A DNA stretch of 64,000 nt from JAHEJE01 sp965216335. Its GTDB lineage: Bacteria > Pseudomonadota > Alphaproteobacteria > Rhizobiales > Aestuariivirgaceae. Shown piece after piece: positions 25,510 to 34,305 of the stretch (positions are counted from its first letter, which is position 1; each line of letters opens with the position of its first letter). Location: the NCBI GenBank assembly GCA_965216335.1, contig OZ244154.1:1240001-1304000 (forward strand), given 5' to 3'. A program made the translations under genes and the position numbers. Below the pieces are notes generated by a model, which was not told the DNA's origin, searched no databases, and saw only the letters and a list, made by a program, of their open reading frames with translations.

Positions 25510-26486
25510 GGTACCCCGCATCCGAGAAGCTGGAGATCATCACAACCGCCGAACGGTCCCATTTGCCGCTCAGGCGCACCTTGGACAAGCTGGGCATTCC
25601 TCGCAGCACCTTCTACCGCTGGTACGATCAGTATCAATCAGGCGGCCCACAAGCGCTGGAGGATCGATCTTGTGGACCGTCACGGGCTTGGAACCGTATC
25701 CCTGATGATGTTCGCGCAAGGGTTATCGATCTGGCATTGAATGAGCCGGAGCTGAGCCCTCGCGAGTTGGCGGTACGGTTCACCGATACGCAGGGCTACT
25801 TTGTCTCGGAAAGCTCGGTTTACCGGCTTTTGAAGGCTCATGACCTGATCACCAGCCCGGCCTTCGTCGTCATCAAGGCGGCTAATGAGTTCTGCGATAA
25901 AACCACAGCACCGAACCAGCTGTGGCAAACCGACTTCACCTATCTGAAGGTGATCGGCTGGGGTTGGTTCTACCTGTCAACGATCCTTGATGACTTCTCA
26001 CGCTACATCATTGCCTGGCAACTGTGCACGACGATGAAAGCAGGTGATGTAACCGAGACGCTCGAACTGGCGCTTCAAGCCTCAGGCTGTGACCAGGCCA
26101 ATGTCGTTCACAAGCCGCGATTGCTGTCCGACAACGGGTCCAGCTATATCTCCGGCGATCTGGCGGAGTGGCTGGAAGATCGAGACATGGGGCATATCCG
26201 CGGCGCCCCGTATCATCCGCAAACGCAGGGCAAGATCGAACGTTGGCATCAAACCCTGAAGAACCGCATCCTGCTCGACAACTACTTCTTTCCAGGCGAC
26301 CTCAAAGCCCAGATCGCAGCGTTTGTCGATCACTACAATCACCAGCGCTATCACGAGAGCCTCAACAACCTCACGCCGGCCGACGTCTACTTCGGGCGTG
26401 GCCAGACAATCTTACTGCAAAGAGAAAGGATCAAACGACACACACTCGAAAACCGGCGCTTGCACCACCGCAGAGCAGCCGCATAA
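25506..26486 (+). CDS. IS3-family transposase OrfB (right copy)
   Basis: The product has 326 residues with the complete DDE integrase core (WQTDFTYL, LLSDNGSSY, GKIERWHQ). The start ATG overlaps the orfA TGA. The element appears structurally intact and potentially active. It is convergent with infA. Confidence 0.93.
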   Translation: MRYPASEKLEIITTAERSHLPLRRTLDKLGIPRSTFYRWYDQYQSGGPQALEDRSCGPSRAWNRIPDDVRARVIDLALNEPELSPRELAVRFTDTQGYFVSESSVYRLLKAHDLITSPAFVVIKAANEFCDKTTAPNQLWQTDFTYLKVIGWGWFYLSTILDDFSRYIIAWQLCTTMKAGDVTETLELALQASGCDQANVVHKPRLLSDNGSSYISGDLAEWLEDRDMGHIRGAPYHPQTQGKIERWHQTLKNRILLDNYFFPGDLKAQIAAFVDHYNHQRYHESLNNLTPADVYFGRGQTILLQRERIKRHTLENRRLHHRRAAA

Positions 26487-26565
26487 AATGATCAACCAGA
26501 TGAGCCAAATACTCTCTTAGCTCAGCCTGCAGATTGTCCCAAAACATCTGACGACGGACAGCCGG

Positions 26566-26841
26566 TTATCTGCGGCGGAACTGGCGCCTGGGCTGGGGTT
26601 TCAGCGCACCGCCGGCGCGTTCGTCCTTGTGGCGGTAGACGACGCGGCCCTTGTCGAGGTCGTAGGGTGTCATCTCGATGGTGACACGATCGCCGACCAG
26701 GGTCTTGATGCGGTTCTTTTTCATGCGCCCGGCGGTGTAGGCGATGATCTCATGGCCGTTTTCGAGCTTCACCCGGTATCTGGCGTCCGGCAACAGATCC
26801 GTCACCACGCCTTCAAACTCGAGCAATTCCTCCTTCGCCAT
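26566..26841 (-). CDS. infA: Translation initiation factor IF-1, with C-terminal extension
   Basis: The product has 91 residues from ATG 26841 (AAAGGAG upstream). The S1/OB-fold core is standard: MAKEELLEFEGVVTDLLP, FRV-type strand YRVKLENGHEI, RIKTLVGDRVTIEMTPYDL. The core should end near residue 72 (RVVYRHK); here a 19-residue Arg/Pro/Gln-rich tail follows. The stop codon TAA is genuine chromosomal sequence, five bases beyond the IS end, so the tail is not IS-derived. Confidence 0.95.
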   Translation of the reverse strand: MAKEELLEFEGVVTDLLPDARYRVKLENGHEIIAYTAGRMKKNRIKTLVGDRVTIEMTPYDLDKGRVVYRHKDERAGGALKPQPRRQFRRR

Positions 26842-26888
26842 ATGGTCATCTCCTTTTGCGGCACATGCCGCGGTTGCGTTCGCGGCCT

Positions 26889-26917
26889 CTGACATGGGCC
26901 TGTTCGCCCCAAAAGTC
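26889..26917 (-). promoter_or_regulatory. Possible infA promoter
   Basis: TTGACT (26917-26912), a 17-bp spacer and a weak CATGTC (26894-26889) lie about 48 bp ahead of the infA ATG, in the 99-bp gap after cfa. Confidence 0.4.
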
Positions 26918-26940
26918 AAGGCAGCCGGCGGGTTTGCCCG

Positions 26941-28197
26941 TCAAAGCGGCTTCACCACGTCACGCGTCATCTGCTTGGCTTCGCGGGCCTTCATGTCAGC
27001 CTTCAACTCCGCCAGGTAATCGCGCGTGTAGGGCACCGCGTCTTGATGCTTGGCGAGCTGGAACTGGAAGATCATTAGCCGGTCGTGCCGGAAGGCCGAT
27101 TCCGACAGCGCCAGATAGAGCTCCCACATCCGGCAGAACCGCTCGTCATAGAGCGCCGCCGCCCGATCCCAGTTGGCGACAAACCGCTCCCGCCAGGCCC
27201 GGCAGGTGCGGGCATAGTGCATCGGCAGCAGTTCCAGATCCTTGATCAGAAACCCGGCCTGCTCGATCGCCGGCACCACCTCGGAAACCGCAGGGATGTA
27301 GCCACCGGGAAAGATGTACTTCTCGATCCATGGATTGGGATGCCGCATCACCTTCGGCCGCCCGATGGCATGCACCACCATCACCCCGTGCTTGTCGAGC
27401 ATTTCGTAGGCCTGGGCAAACATCGATGCGTAGTTCTTGCGCCCGACATGCTCCAGCATGCCGATCGAGATGATCCGGTCGAACATTCCACTGGCATCGC
27501 GATAATTCTGCAGCCGGAATTCTGTCTTGTCGGCGAGTCCGCGCGCCTTGGCCCGCTGCTTGGCAATGGCAACCTGCTCCTCGCTCAGCGTCACACCGGT
27601 CACATGCGCGCCGGTCATCTCCGCGATATAGAGACCCAGGCCGCCCCAACCGCAGCCCATCTCAAGCACCCTCTGGCCCGGCTCGGCCATCAGCTTGGCC
27701 GTCACATGCCGCTTCTTGGCCAGCTGCGCGTCTTCCAGAGACTGGCTTTCGTGCTCGTAATAGGCGCAGGTGTACTGCCAGTCCTCGTCGAGAAACAACT
27801 CGTACAGCTTGCCATCCAGATCATAGTGATGCGCGATATTGCGCTTTTCCGGATCCTGCCCGGTCCAGTCGCGCAGCCGCGCCATGGCGAGCCGTCCCAG
27901 CGTCGGCAGGATCGCCCAGCGCGACAGATGCCGCCGGAAGGCGTTTTGCTTCAGGATGACGATGAAGTCATAAATGTTGCCTTTTTCGACGATGAACGAT
28001 CCATCCATGTAGGCTTCGCCGAATTTCATCGCCGGGTCGACGACGAAGTCCCGCTCCGCTGCCGGTGTCGCATATCGCACCGCGACCTCGTCACCCTCCC
28101 CGTCGCCATAGGTTTCCGCCGCGCCCGTGGCGAACGTCACCCGCAACCGGCCCTTCTTGACGCACCGGCTGAAGAACGATCTGAGTGCCTTTTCCAT
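26941..28197 (-). CDS. cfa: Cyclopropane-fatty-acyl-phospholipid synthase family
   Basis: The product has 418 residues. The N-terminal lipid-binding part includes VVDPAMKFGEAYMDGSF. The SAM-binding motif is VLEMGCGWGGLGLYIAE. The family active-site segments NIAHHYDL, WQYTCAYY and SIGMLEHVG are present, with FPGGYIPA downstream. It would methylenate unsaturated acyl chains in membrane phospholipids, an acid or stationary-phase adaptation. It is divergent from the two-component genes and upstream of infA on the same strand. Confidence 0.93.
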   Translation of the reverse strand: MEKALRSFFSRCVKKGRLRVTFATGAAETYGDGEGDEVAVRYATPAAERDFVVDPAMKFGEAYMDGSFIVEKGNIYDFIVILKQNAFRRHLSRWAILPTLGRLAMARLRDWTGQDPEKRNIAHHYDLDGKLYELFLDEDWQYTCAYYEHESQSLEDAQLAKKRHVTAKLMAEPGQRVLEMGCGWGGLGLYIAEMTGAHVTGVTLSEEQVAIAKQRAKARGLADKTEFRLQNYRDASGMFDRIISIGMLEHVGRKNYASMFAQAYEMLDKHGVMVVHAIGRPKVMRHPNPWIEKYIFPGGYIPAVSEVVPAIEQAGFLIKDLELLPMHYARTCRAWRERFVANWDRAAALYDERFCRMWELYLALSESAFRHDRLMIFQFQLAKHQDAVPYTRDYLAELKADMKAREAKQMTRDVVKPL

Positions 28198-28338
28198 GTT
28201 CGCCCTTTTTTAGCAGCCGCCGGCCACCGGTCGCCTGCACAAATTCTGCACACAATTACGGGTAAAATCCTCCCACAGGCAAGGCACGATGCAGTATCAC
28301 ACCGCAAGAAAGTTTCAATCCCTGGAGAAAGGCCCTGC

Positions 28339-29034
28339 ATGTCCCGCCGCATCCTAATCGCCGACGACGACCCGCACATCCGTGACGTGCTCAACTTCGC
28401 ACTGACCAAGGCCGGCATGCAGACCATCGCCGCCACCAACGGCACCGAAGCTCTCGAGCTGGCCGAAGCGCAGCAACCCGACCTGATTGTGCTCGACATC
28501 AACATGCCGCGCATGGACGGCCTCGACGTGTGCCGCAAGCTGCGCGCCGAAAGCCGTACGCCGATCCTGTTCCTGTCATCACGCGACGAAGAGATCGACC
28601 GCATTGTTGGCCTGGAGGTCGGCGCCGATGACTACGTCGTCAAGCCGTTTTCGCCACGCGAGGTCGTTGCCCGCATCAACGCTATCATGAAGCGCACGCG
28701 GCCGCCTGAAGAACCTGCAGACAGCAAGGCCCGCCTGACCCACGGCGCCCTCACCCTGGATAGCGATACATTCGAAGCCACCTTTGACGGCAGGGACCTG
28801 CAACTTACCGCCAAAGAATTTCACCTGCTGAAGGCGTTGATGCGCCGTCCGGGCAATGTACTGAGCCGCGACCAGCTGATCGACGCAACCTATGGCCCTG
28901 GCTTTGCCCTGTCCGACCGCACCGTCGACAGCCATCTGCGCCACATCCGCCAGAAGTTCGAGGAAGCAGGTGCCGGCGAAGTGATTGAGACCGTGCGCGG
29001 CATAGGCTATCGCTTGTCGCGATGCGCCGCCTGA
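28339..29034 (+). CDS. OmpR-family response regulator
   Basis: The product has 231 residues from ATG 28339 (GGAGAAAGG upstream). The receiver domain has the acidic DDD near residue 9, phospho-acceptor Asp in VLDINMPRMDG and Lys in VVKPF. The C-terminal winged helix has LTAKEFHLLKALMRRPGNVLSRDQL and ends with VRGIGYRL. It overlaps the kinase gene by 13 bp. Confidence 0.95.
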   Translation: MSRRILIADDDPHIRDVLNFALTKAGMQTIAATNGTEALELAEAQQPDLIVLDINMPRMDGLDVCRKLRAESRTPILFLSSRDEEIDRIVGLEVGADDYVVKPFSPREVVARINAIMKRTRPPEEPADSKARLTHGALTLDSDTFEATFDGRDLQLTAKEFHLLKALMRRPGNVLSRDQLIDATYGPGFALSDRTVDSHLRHIRQKFEEAGAGEVIETVRGIGYRLSRCAA

Positions 29035-30692
29035 AAAACCTCATCAAACGCTTTTGGCCGAAAATGCGGCTGAGAACAGTCCTGTTCGGGGTTCTGCTGT
29101 TCACCGCAGTCATCCCGTTGGCCGGGTTCGTCTTCCTGAGGCTATACGAGAACACCCTGGTCAGGCAGACGGAATCCGAACTGATCATGCAGGGCGCGGT
29201 GATGGCCAGCGTGCATGCGCAAGCCCTCAAACACGAAATCGGCGATGACAACAGCTATGGCCTCGCCTACCGTCGGCCCAAGGCCAGCAAGCGCAGCTAC
29301 TCCTTCGCCACGGCGAAGTACGGCGATGAGGGCAAGACGGAGGAGTTCACGCCCGTACTGCCGACCATAGACCTCTCGACAGACAAGATTCTGGAAGACC
29401 GCACGGCGGGAGAGCCAGCCGCACCGGACGCCGCAGCGGCCCGTGCGGCCGAGCAGTCAAAGGGCATCCTGCTCGATGCCACCCGCACCACGCTGGCCGG
29501 CCTGCGCGTACTCGATTTCAATGGCGTGGTCATTGCCGGACGCAGCGAGACCGGCACGTCGCTTGCCCACCTGCAGGAGGTCAAGCAGGCACTTACCGGC
29601 CGCCATGCCAGCGTATTGCGCAAGAGCTCGGCCTATGAGCCGCGCTACAATCTGGAGTTCTTCTCGCGCGCCTCCAACATCCGCGTCTCATATGCCCGTC
29701 CGGTCCTGGTGAATGACCGCATCGCCGGGGTCGTTCTGCTCGCCCGTTCGCCGCGCTCGCTGTTCCGAGGCATCTATGAGGATATCGGAAAATTCATCTT
29801 CGGCGCGGTCCTGATCTTGCTCGCCGTTTCAGTGCTGGCCGCCATCCTTTCGCGCAGCATCACCCGGCCGATCGACACGCTCACCCGCGCCACCCGCCGC
29901 ATCGCCTCAGGTAGCAGCGACGTTCCGCCGCCGCCTCGCACCGCCGCTGCCGAAATCCAGGAGCTGTTTGTCAATTTCGCTGCAATGGCCGACACAATCG
30001 ACAAGCGCTCGACCTATATCCGTGACTTCGCGGCCGCCGTCAGCCACGAGTTCAAGACCCCGCTCACCTCGATCCAGGGCGCCATCGAACTGCTGCACGA
30101 CCACGGCAACGCCATGGCACCGGACGAGCGCGAAAAATTCTTCGCCAATCTCAACGGCGACGCCGACCGCCTCAATCGACTGGTCACCCGCCTGCTGCAA
30201 CTCGCCCGCGCCGACGTCATGGCTCCAGCCGAGGATGAAACCGAACTGCGCACCGTGCTGGATGGCATAGCGGCGCGTTTTCGCGACGACGGCATTGCCG
30301 TCGATGCCGTTGGCCCGGACCCCGGCCTCACCGTCAACCTGTCGCGCGAAAACCTGGAAACCGTGCTCTCCAACTTGATCTCCAACAGCCGCCAGCACGG
30401 TGCAACCGCCGTTTCGATCTCGGCCAACCGCAAGCCCGATTACGTCCTGCTCACCGTCACCGACAACGGCCCCGGCATCGCTCCCGGCGATGAAGAAAAC
30501 CTGTTCAAGCCGTTCTTCACCACCCGCCGCGAAACCGGCGGCACCGGCCTCGGTCTACCCATCGTCAGGTCGCTCTTGAGAGCCTATAAGGGCGATATCC
30601 GGTTGGTGTCATCGGATACGGGCGCCAGCTTCCAGATCAAGCTGCCTCAGGCGCGAGAACTGACTTTAACCAGCGATGTTCAGAGCAACTGA
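29022..30692 (+). CDS. Sensor histidine kinase, partner of the OmpR-type regulator
   Basis: The product has 556 residues. TM1 is near residues 18-40 (VLFGVLLFTAVIPLAGFVFL). A periplasmic domain of about 200 residues is rich in Ala and charged residues. TM2 is near residue 255 (FGAVLILLAVSVLAAIL). HAMP and DHp domains follow, with SHEFKTPLTSIQGA. The HATPase has NLISNSRQHG, DNGPGIAPGDEENLFKPFFT and GGTGLGLPIV. The architecture resembles CreC/ChvG-type envelope sensors; the signal is unknown. Confidence 0.94.
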   Translation: MRRLKNLIKRFWPKMRLRTVLFGVLLFTAVIPLAGFVFLRLYENTLVRQTESELIMQGAVMASVHAQALKHEIGDDNSYGLAYRRPKASKRSYSFATAKYGDEGKTEEFTPVLPTIDLSTDKILEDRTAGEPAAPDAAAARAAEQSKGILLDATRTTLAGLRVLDFNGVVIAGRSETGTSLAHLQEVKQALTGRHASVLRKSSAYEPRYNLEFFSRASNIRVSYARPVLVNDRIAGVVLLARSPRSLFRGIYEDIGKFIFGAVLILLAVSVLAAILSRSITRPIDTLTRATRRIASGSSDVPPPPRTAAAEIQELFVNFAAMADTIDKRSTYIRDFAAAVSHEFKTPLTSIQGAIELLHDHGNAMAPDEREKFFANLNGDADRLNRLVTRLLQLARADVMAPAEDETELRTVLDGIAARFRDDGIAVDAVGPDPGLTVNLSRENLETVLSNLISNSRQHGATAVSISANRKPDYVLLTVTDNGPGIAPGDEENLFKPFFTTRRETGGTGLGLPIVRSLLRAYKGDIRLVSSDTGASFQIKLPQARELTLTSDVQSN

Positions 30693-30748
30693 AGCGCCCG
30701 ACTGTCGGCCATTTTATTGCAGAATAACAAATACATAAGAATGCGCGC

Positions 30749-30772
30749 CGATTCAGTCTTTCACCTGAATCG
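30749..30772. terminator. Hairpin between convergent kinase and M24 genes
   Basis: A perfect 8-bp stem, CGATTCAG/CTGAATCG, has an 8-nt loop and sits in the 98-bp convergent gap. There is no T-run, so its role as terminator is uncertain. Confidence 0.35.
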
Positions 30773-30790
30773 ATATCGCAGCCAACCCCG

Positions 30791-31969
30791 TTAACCGATC
30801 TCCGGCAGTTCCTTGTCAGCCCGCCGCGACAGCAGTTGCGGCGGCCCGTCACGCACCACGATATTCTCCTCGTGTACCATCAGTTTGCCGGGCGCGAACT
30901 CCATGCCCGGCTCCAGTGTCAGCACCATGCCGGGCTCCAACACCGTGTGATCAAAGTGCGTGTGCGACGGCCACTCGGTGAGCTGCATCCCCAGTCCATG
31001 ACCCAGTCTGCCGACGTCGTTGGACAGCGCTCCACCCTCCTCCAGCACCCGCCACATGGCATCATGCAGGTCGCTTGCCTTGGCACCTGGCCGACAGGCA
31101 TGGAGCCCTGCTTCGGTTGCCTTGTAGACGACCTCGTAGGCTCGCCTTGAACCATCGTCCGCCGACCCGATTGCATAGTTGCGGTCGAAGTCGCAAAAGT
31201 AGCCATCGAACACCGAACCGGTATCGAGGATCAAAACATCGCCCTGCTGCAGAACCTCGTTACAAGGCGGCGAGATGATGTCCCCATAGCCGCCCTGCCC
31301 CGCGCCACCAACCAGATACGCCACGTCATCTGCGCCATTGTTCAGCATCTCTGTCTTGAACCGGCGAAACACCTCCACATCTGTCATGCCTGCCGAAATG
31401 ATGTCTGGAACCGCCGCGAAGGTTTCCGAGGCGACAGCGCAGATATAGGCGATCTTGTCGATTTCCGCTTCCGACTTGACCATCCGCAACTGCCGGATCA
31501 GCGGTGTGGCGTCGCCGAATTCCACGCTCTCAAGGTTTTCACGCATCCGCAGGTAGTCGCCCAGCGGCATGCGAAGGTGCATTTCCCGGCCCATCGGCAG
31601 CCCGATCCGTCCGGACGGCCCGCAAAACTCTAGCAAAGTCTGCTCCAGCAGCCCGACGCCATCATCCACAGCATGCGGCGAGGACCAGGTGCGGATATCG
31701 TCGATCCATGTCCGGCCCATGCACTGCGCCCCGATGCCCGGGATCACCGCCACCGGCTTGCCCTCGACCGGCACGATCAGAAACCATGGCCGCGCCGGGC
31801 TCTGCCAGAACTGGGTCAGAAATCCTGTGAAATAGCGCAGCTCTGGCTCCGTCGTCAGCAGCAATGCATCGAAGCCCGCCGCCGCCATCAGCGCCTGGGC
31901 TCGCGCCAGCCGCGCCTCAAACTCCGACACCGCAAAGCCGCGCTCAGGGGGATTCATTTCAGTCGTCAC
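30791..31969 (-). CDS. M24-family metallohydrolase (Xaa-Pro peptidase / ectoine hydrolase-like)
   Basis: The product has 392 residues. A creatinase_N domain is followed by a full M24 catalytic domain with all metal ligands: Asp in ILDTGSVFDGYFCDFDRNY (two Asp), His in GRLGHGLGM, Glu in LTLEPGMEF and Glu in VHEENIVV. It hydrolyses a C-N bond next to an imino or cyclic residue; context decides the substrate. It is the last gene of a four-gene operon, its start overlapping the ammonia-lyase stop by 4 bp. Confidence 0.9.
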   Translation of the reverse strand: MTTEMNPPERGFAVSEFEARLARAQALMAAAGFDALLLTTEPELRYFTGFLTQFWQSPARPWFLIVPVEGKPVAVIPGIGAQCMGRTWIDDIRTWSSPHAVDDGVGLLEQTLLEFCGPSGRIGLPMGREMHLRMPLGDYLRMRENLESVEFGDATPLIRQLRMVKSEAEIDKIAYICAVASETFAAVPDIISAGMTDVEVFRRFKTEMLNNGADDVAYLVGGAGQGGYGDIISPPCNEVLQQGDVLILDTGSVFDGYFCDFDRNYAIGSADDGSRRAYEVVYKATEAGLHACRPGAKASDLHDAMWRVLEEGGALSNDVGRLGHGLGMQLTEWPSHTHFDHTVLEPGMVLTLEPGMEFAPGKLMVHEENIVVRDGPPQLLSRRADKELPEIG

Positions 31970-33186
31970 ACTGCCGCCCTTCCGACAATCCGCTCATAAA
32001 TGTCCGGGGACGTTGCGCCTTCCGAACCGATTAGCAGGACCCGTGACGACTCATCGAGTCCCAGCTGTTCACGCAGCTGCGGATCACGTCCCACCCCGAT
32101 CAGCGCCACAAGGCCTGCGACACCGCTTTCGCCGCCGACGATCTCATCGCCCCCCGCCTGCCCTGACGCAAGCACCCGCATGGCCGCCGGCACACCATCA
32201 TCGCTGATCGCCAGATAGTCCGACGCACACCTTGAAATGATCTCCCAGGCCAGCAGCGAAACCTCACCGCATGACAACCCGACCATCATGCTCTCATCGG
32301 TGACGTTGTACGTGGTCGCCTCGCCGGCCCGTGCGCTTTGCAGCAGGCAGGGCGCGAGGTCCGGTTCCACCACCACAATGCGCGGCAGCCTCTCCCCCAG
32401 CGCCGACCACAATCCACCGCCAATGCCGGCCGCCAGCCCGCCGCAGCCGGTTTGCAGAAACACATGCGTCGGCAACGGATCATCGCCCAGTTGCTGCAAA
32501 ACCTCATCGCCAATCAGCGTATAGCCAGCCTTGATGAAGCGCGGCCGCTCCATGTAACCGGGATAGGACGTGTCGGAGACGATCAGCCAGCCGTGCGCGT
32601 CCGCCTGCTCGGCCGCGTGGTACACCGAAGCGTCATAGTCGCCTTCGACCCGGATCACCTCCGCCCCGAAAGCCTCCATCGCATCCTTTCGAGCCTCACC
32701 GACGCCCGAATGTATGAAGATCTTGCACGGGCATCCCGCTTGTCGCGCACCCCAGGCCAACGAACGGCCATGGTTTCCCGCCGTGGCAGAGGCGACAGTG
32801 ATCTGACGTGTCATTTCCGCGTGCTCGCCGGAACGGATCTCATTCAGACTGACCGCCCTGCCCAACTTGGCCTGCAATTCCCCCTGCAGAACCTTGAGAA
32901 CGGCATAGGCTCCACCCAGCGCCTTGAAGCTGCCGAGCCCGAAGCGCAGGCCTTCGTCCTTGTAGAGGATTTCCGCCAGCCCGAGTTCGCCGGCGAGGTC
33001 GTCAAGATGGCGCAGCGGCGTCGGTTCATACCCGTCCCACTGTCGGATTTCCGCACGCGCCTCGGCCATCATTGCCGGGCTCAGGATGTCATCCAACTCC
33101 GCCGGATAGGCGCCGGGCGAAACATCCCGGTGCACGTGATCGACCACCAACCGGTCCGCTGCCGGAAACTCTTGAAGCATGCGCAA
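31966..33186 (-). CDS. Diaminopropionate ammonia-lyase-like PLP enzyme
   Basis: The product has 406 residues of the fold-type II PLP family. The Schiff-base Lys is in FGLGSFKALGGAY (near residue 88). SATAGNHGRSLAWGA and the phosphate-binding QTGCGGLAAGIGG follow. The MVGLSCGEVSLLAW and GGESGVAGL segments are typical of the DpaL/YgeX family, which converts 2,3-diaminopropionate to pyruvate and ammonia. Threonine/serine dehydratase-like activity is an alternative. It lies 10 bp downstream of the aminotransferase. Confidence 0.85.
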   Translation of the reverse strand: MRMLQEFPAADRLVVDHVHRDVSPGAYPAELDDILSPAMMAEARAEIRQWDGYEPTPLRHLDDLAGELGLAEILYKDEGLRFGLGSFKALGGAYAVLKVLQGELQAKLGRAVSLNEIRSGEHAEMTRQITVASATAGNHGRSLAWGARQAGCPCKIFIHSGVGEARKDAMEAFGAEVIRVEGDYDASVYHAAEQADAHGWLIVSDTSYPGYMERPRFIKAGYTLIGDEVLQQLGDDPLPTHVFLQTGCGGLAAGIGGGLWSALGERLPRIVVVEPDLAPCLLQSARAGEATTYNVTDESMMVGLSCGEVSLLAWEIISRCASDYLAISDDGVPAAMRVLASGQAGGDEIVGGESGVAGLVALIGVGRDPQLREQLGLDESSRVLLIGSEGATSPDIYERIVGRAAV

Positions 33187-33196
33187 AACCCCGTTG

Positions 33197-34300
33197 TTAT
33201 CCCGCGGCCTTCAGCGCCGCCGGCAGGGCCTCCGCAAAGGCGTCGAGATCCGCTTCGGTCCCCGCGCTCACCCGGATGCAGCGGTCCTGCGGCGCCACGC
33301 CGGGCATACGCACGAATACCCCCTGCCCGATCAGCGATTGCAGTATCACGCGCGCGAAATCCCCATCCCGCCCGCAGTCGACGGCAACGAAATTCGTCGC
33401 TGACGCCAGGCACTCCAGACCGTTGTCAGCCGCAATCGCCGCAATCCGCTCCCGCGCTGCCGCCACATTGGCGCGGGCAAGCGGCAGATGCTCCTTGTCC
33501 CTCAAGGATGCCAGCGCACCGATCTGGGCGATTCGGTTGATGCCGAAATGGTTGCGAATCTTGTTGAATGCCTTGATCAGCCCGGCCTCGCCGACGGCGT
33601 AGCCGATCCGCGCCCCGGCCATGCCGTAGGCCTTGGAAAACGTCCGGAACCTGATCACCCGCCGGTCGCTGACATCAAGCGGCGGCATCGTGCCCTCCGG
33701 CGCAAATTCGCCATAGGCCTCGTCAAGACACAGTAATGCGCCGCCGGGCACATTGGCGATCATGTCGCCGATCACTTCTGCATCCCACCAGGTCGCCATC
33801 GGGTTGTCCGGATTGGCGATGAAGATCAGCCGCGCATTTTCGCGCCGCGCCAGGTCGAGCAGGCTCTGCGGGTCTTCCCTGTCATCTACATAGGGCGTCG
33901 TCACCAGCCGCCCGCCAAAGCCGGCGACATGGTAATTGAACGTCGGGTAGGCCCCCAGCGATGTGGCGACGGTTATACCCGGCTCCACGAACAAACGGTT
34001 CACATACCCGAAGAGTGCATCGATCCCCTCACCGACGACAATGTTCTCCGGCCCGATGCCATGAATGCGCGCCAGCTCATGGCGCAGATCGTGGCTCTCC
34101 GGATCGGCATACATCCAGGTATCAGCCGCCGCCTCGCGCATCGCCGCAACGGCCTTGGGGGATGGTCCGAACACGTTCTCATTGGCCCCGATGCGCGCCC
34201 GGAACGGCGCCCCGCGCTGGCGCTCCTGCGCTTCTGGGCCGACAAACGGCACCGTGGACGGCAATCCATCAATCAGATCGGTAAACGGATAGCCGCTCAT
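33197..34300 (-). CDS. HisC-like class I/II aminotransferase
   Basis: The product has 367 residues. It is a fold-type I PLP enzyme: GANENVFGPSPKAV, VVGEGIDALFGYVNRLF, NPDNPMATWW, CLDEAYGEF, and the PLP Lys in RTFSKAYGMAGARIGY. It resembles histidinol-phosphate aminotransferases but sits in an apparently catabolic operon rather than a his cluster, so another amino donor or acceptor is likely. It lies 5 bp after the amidinohydrolase gene. Confidence 0.85.
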   Translation of the reverse strand: MSGYPFTDLIDGLPSTVPFVGPEAQERQRGAPFRARIGANENVFGPSPKAVAAMREAAADTWMYADPESHDLRHELARIHGIGPENIVVGEGIDALFGYVNRLFVEPGITVATSLGAYPTFNYHVAGFGGRLVTTPYVDDREDPQSLLDLARRENARLIFIANPDNPMATWWDAEVIGDMIANVPGGALLCLDEAYGEFAPEGTMPPLDVSDRRVIRFRTFSKAYGMAGARIGYAVGEAGLIKAFNKIRNHFGINRIAQIGALASLRDKEHLPLARANVAAARERIAAIAADNGLECLASATNFVAVDCGRDGDFARVILQSLIGQGVFVRMPGVAPQDRCIRVSAGTEADLDAFAEALPAALKAAG

Positions 34301-34305
34301 CCGTG

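Larger units (their letters stand above)
25050..26560 (+). mobile_element. IS3-family insertion sequence, right copy (inverted)
   Basis: This copy is 1511 bp, near-identical and in opposite orientation to the left copy. The inner end is 25050-25075 (TGTCTGACGTCAG...) and the outer end 26535-26560. It cuts the AAA ATPase fragment on its left and ends 5 bp before the infA stop codon on its right. No target duplication is evident. Confidence 0.92.

Noticed and set aside
22210..26560. Functional composite transposon
   Set aside because: The inverted IS copies and cargo fit the shape, but no outer target duplication exists and the cargo is a broken gene, so independent insertions are equally likely.
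19747..26560. Site-specific integration with att repeats at tRNA-Arg
   Set aside because: No second copy of the tRNA 3' end and no integrase gene are visible within the interval.
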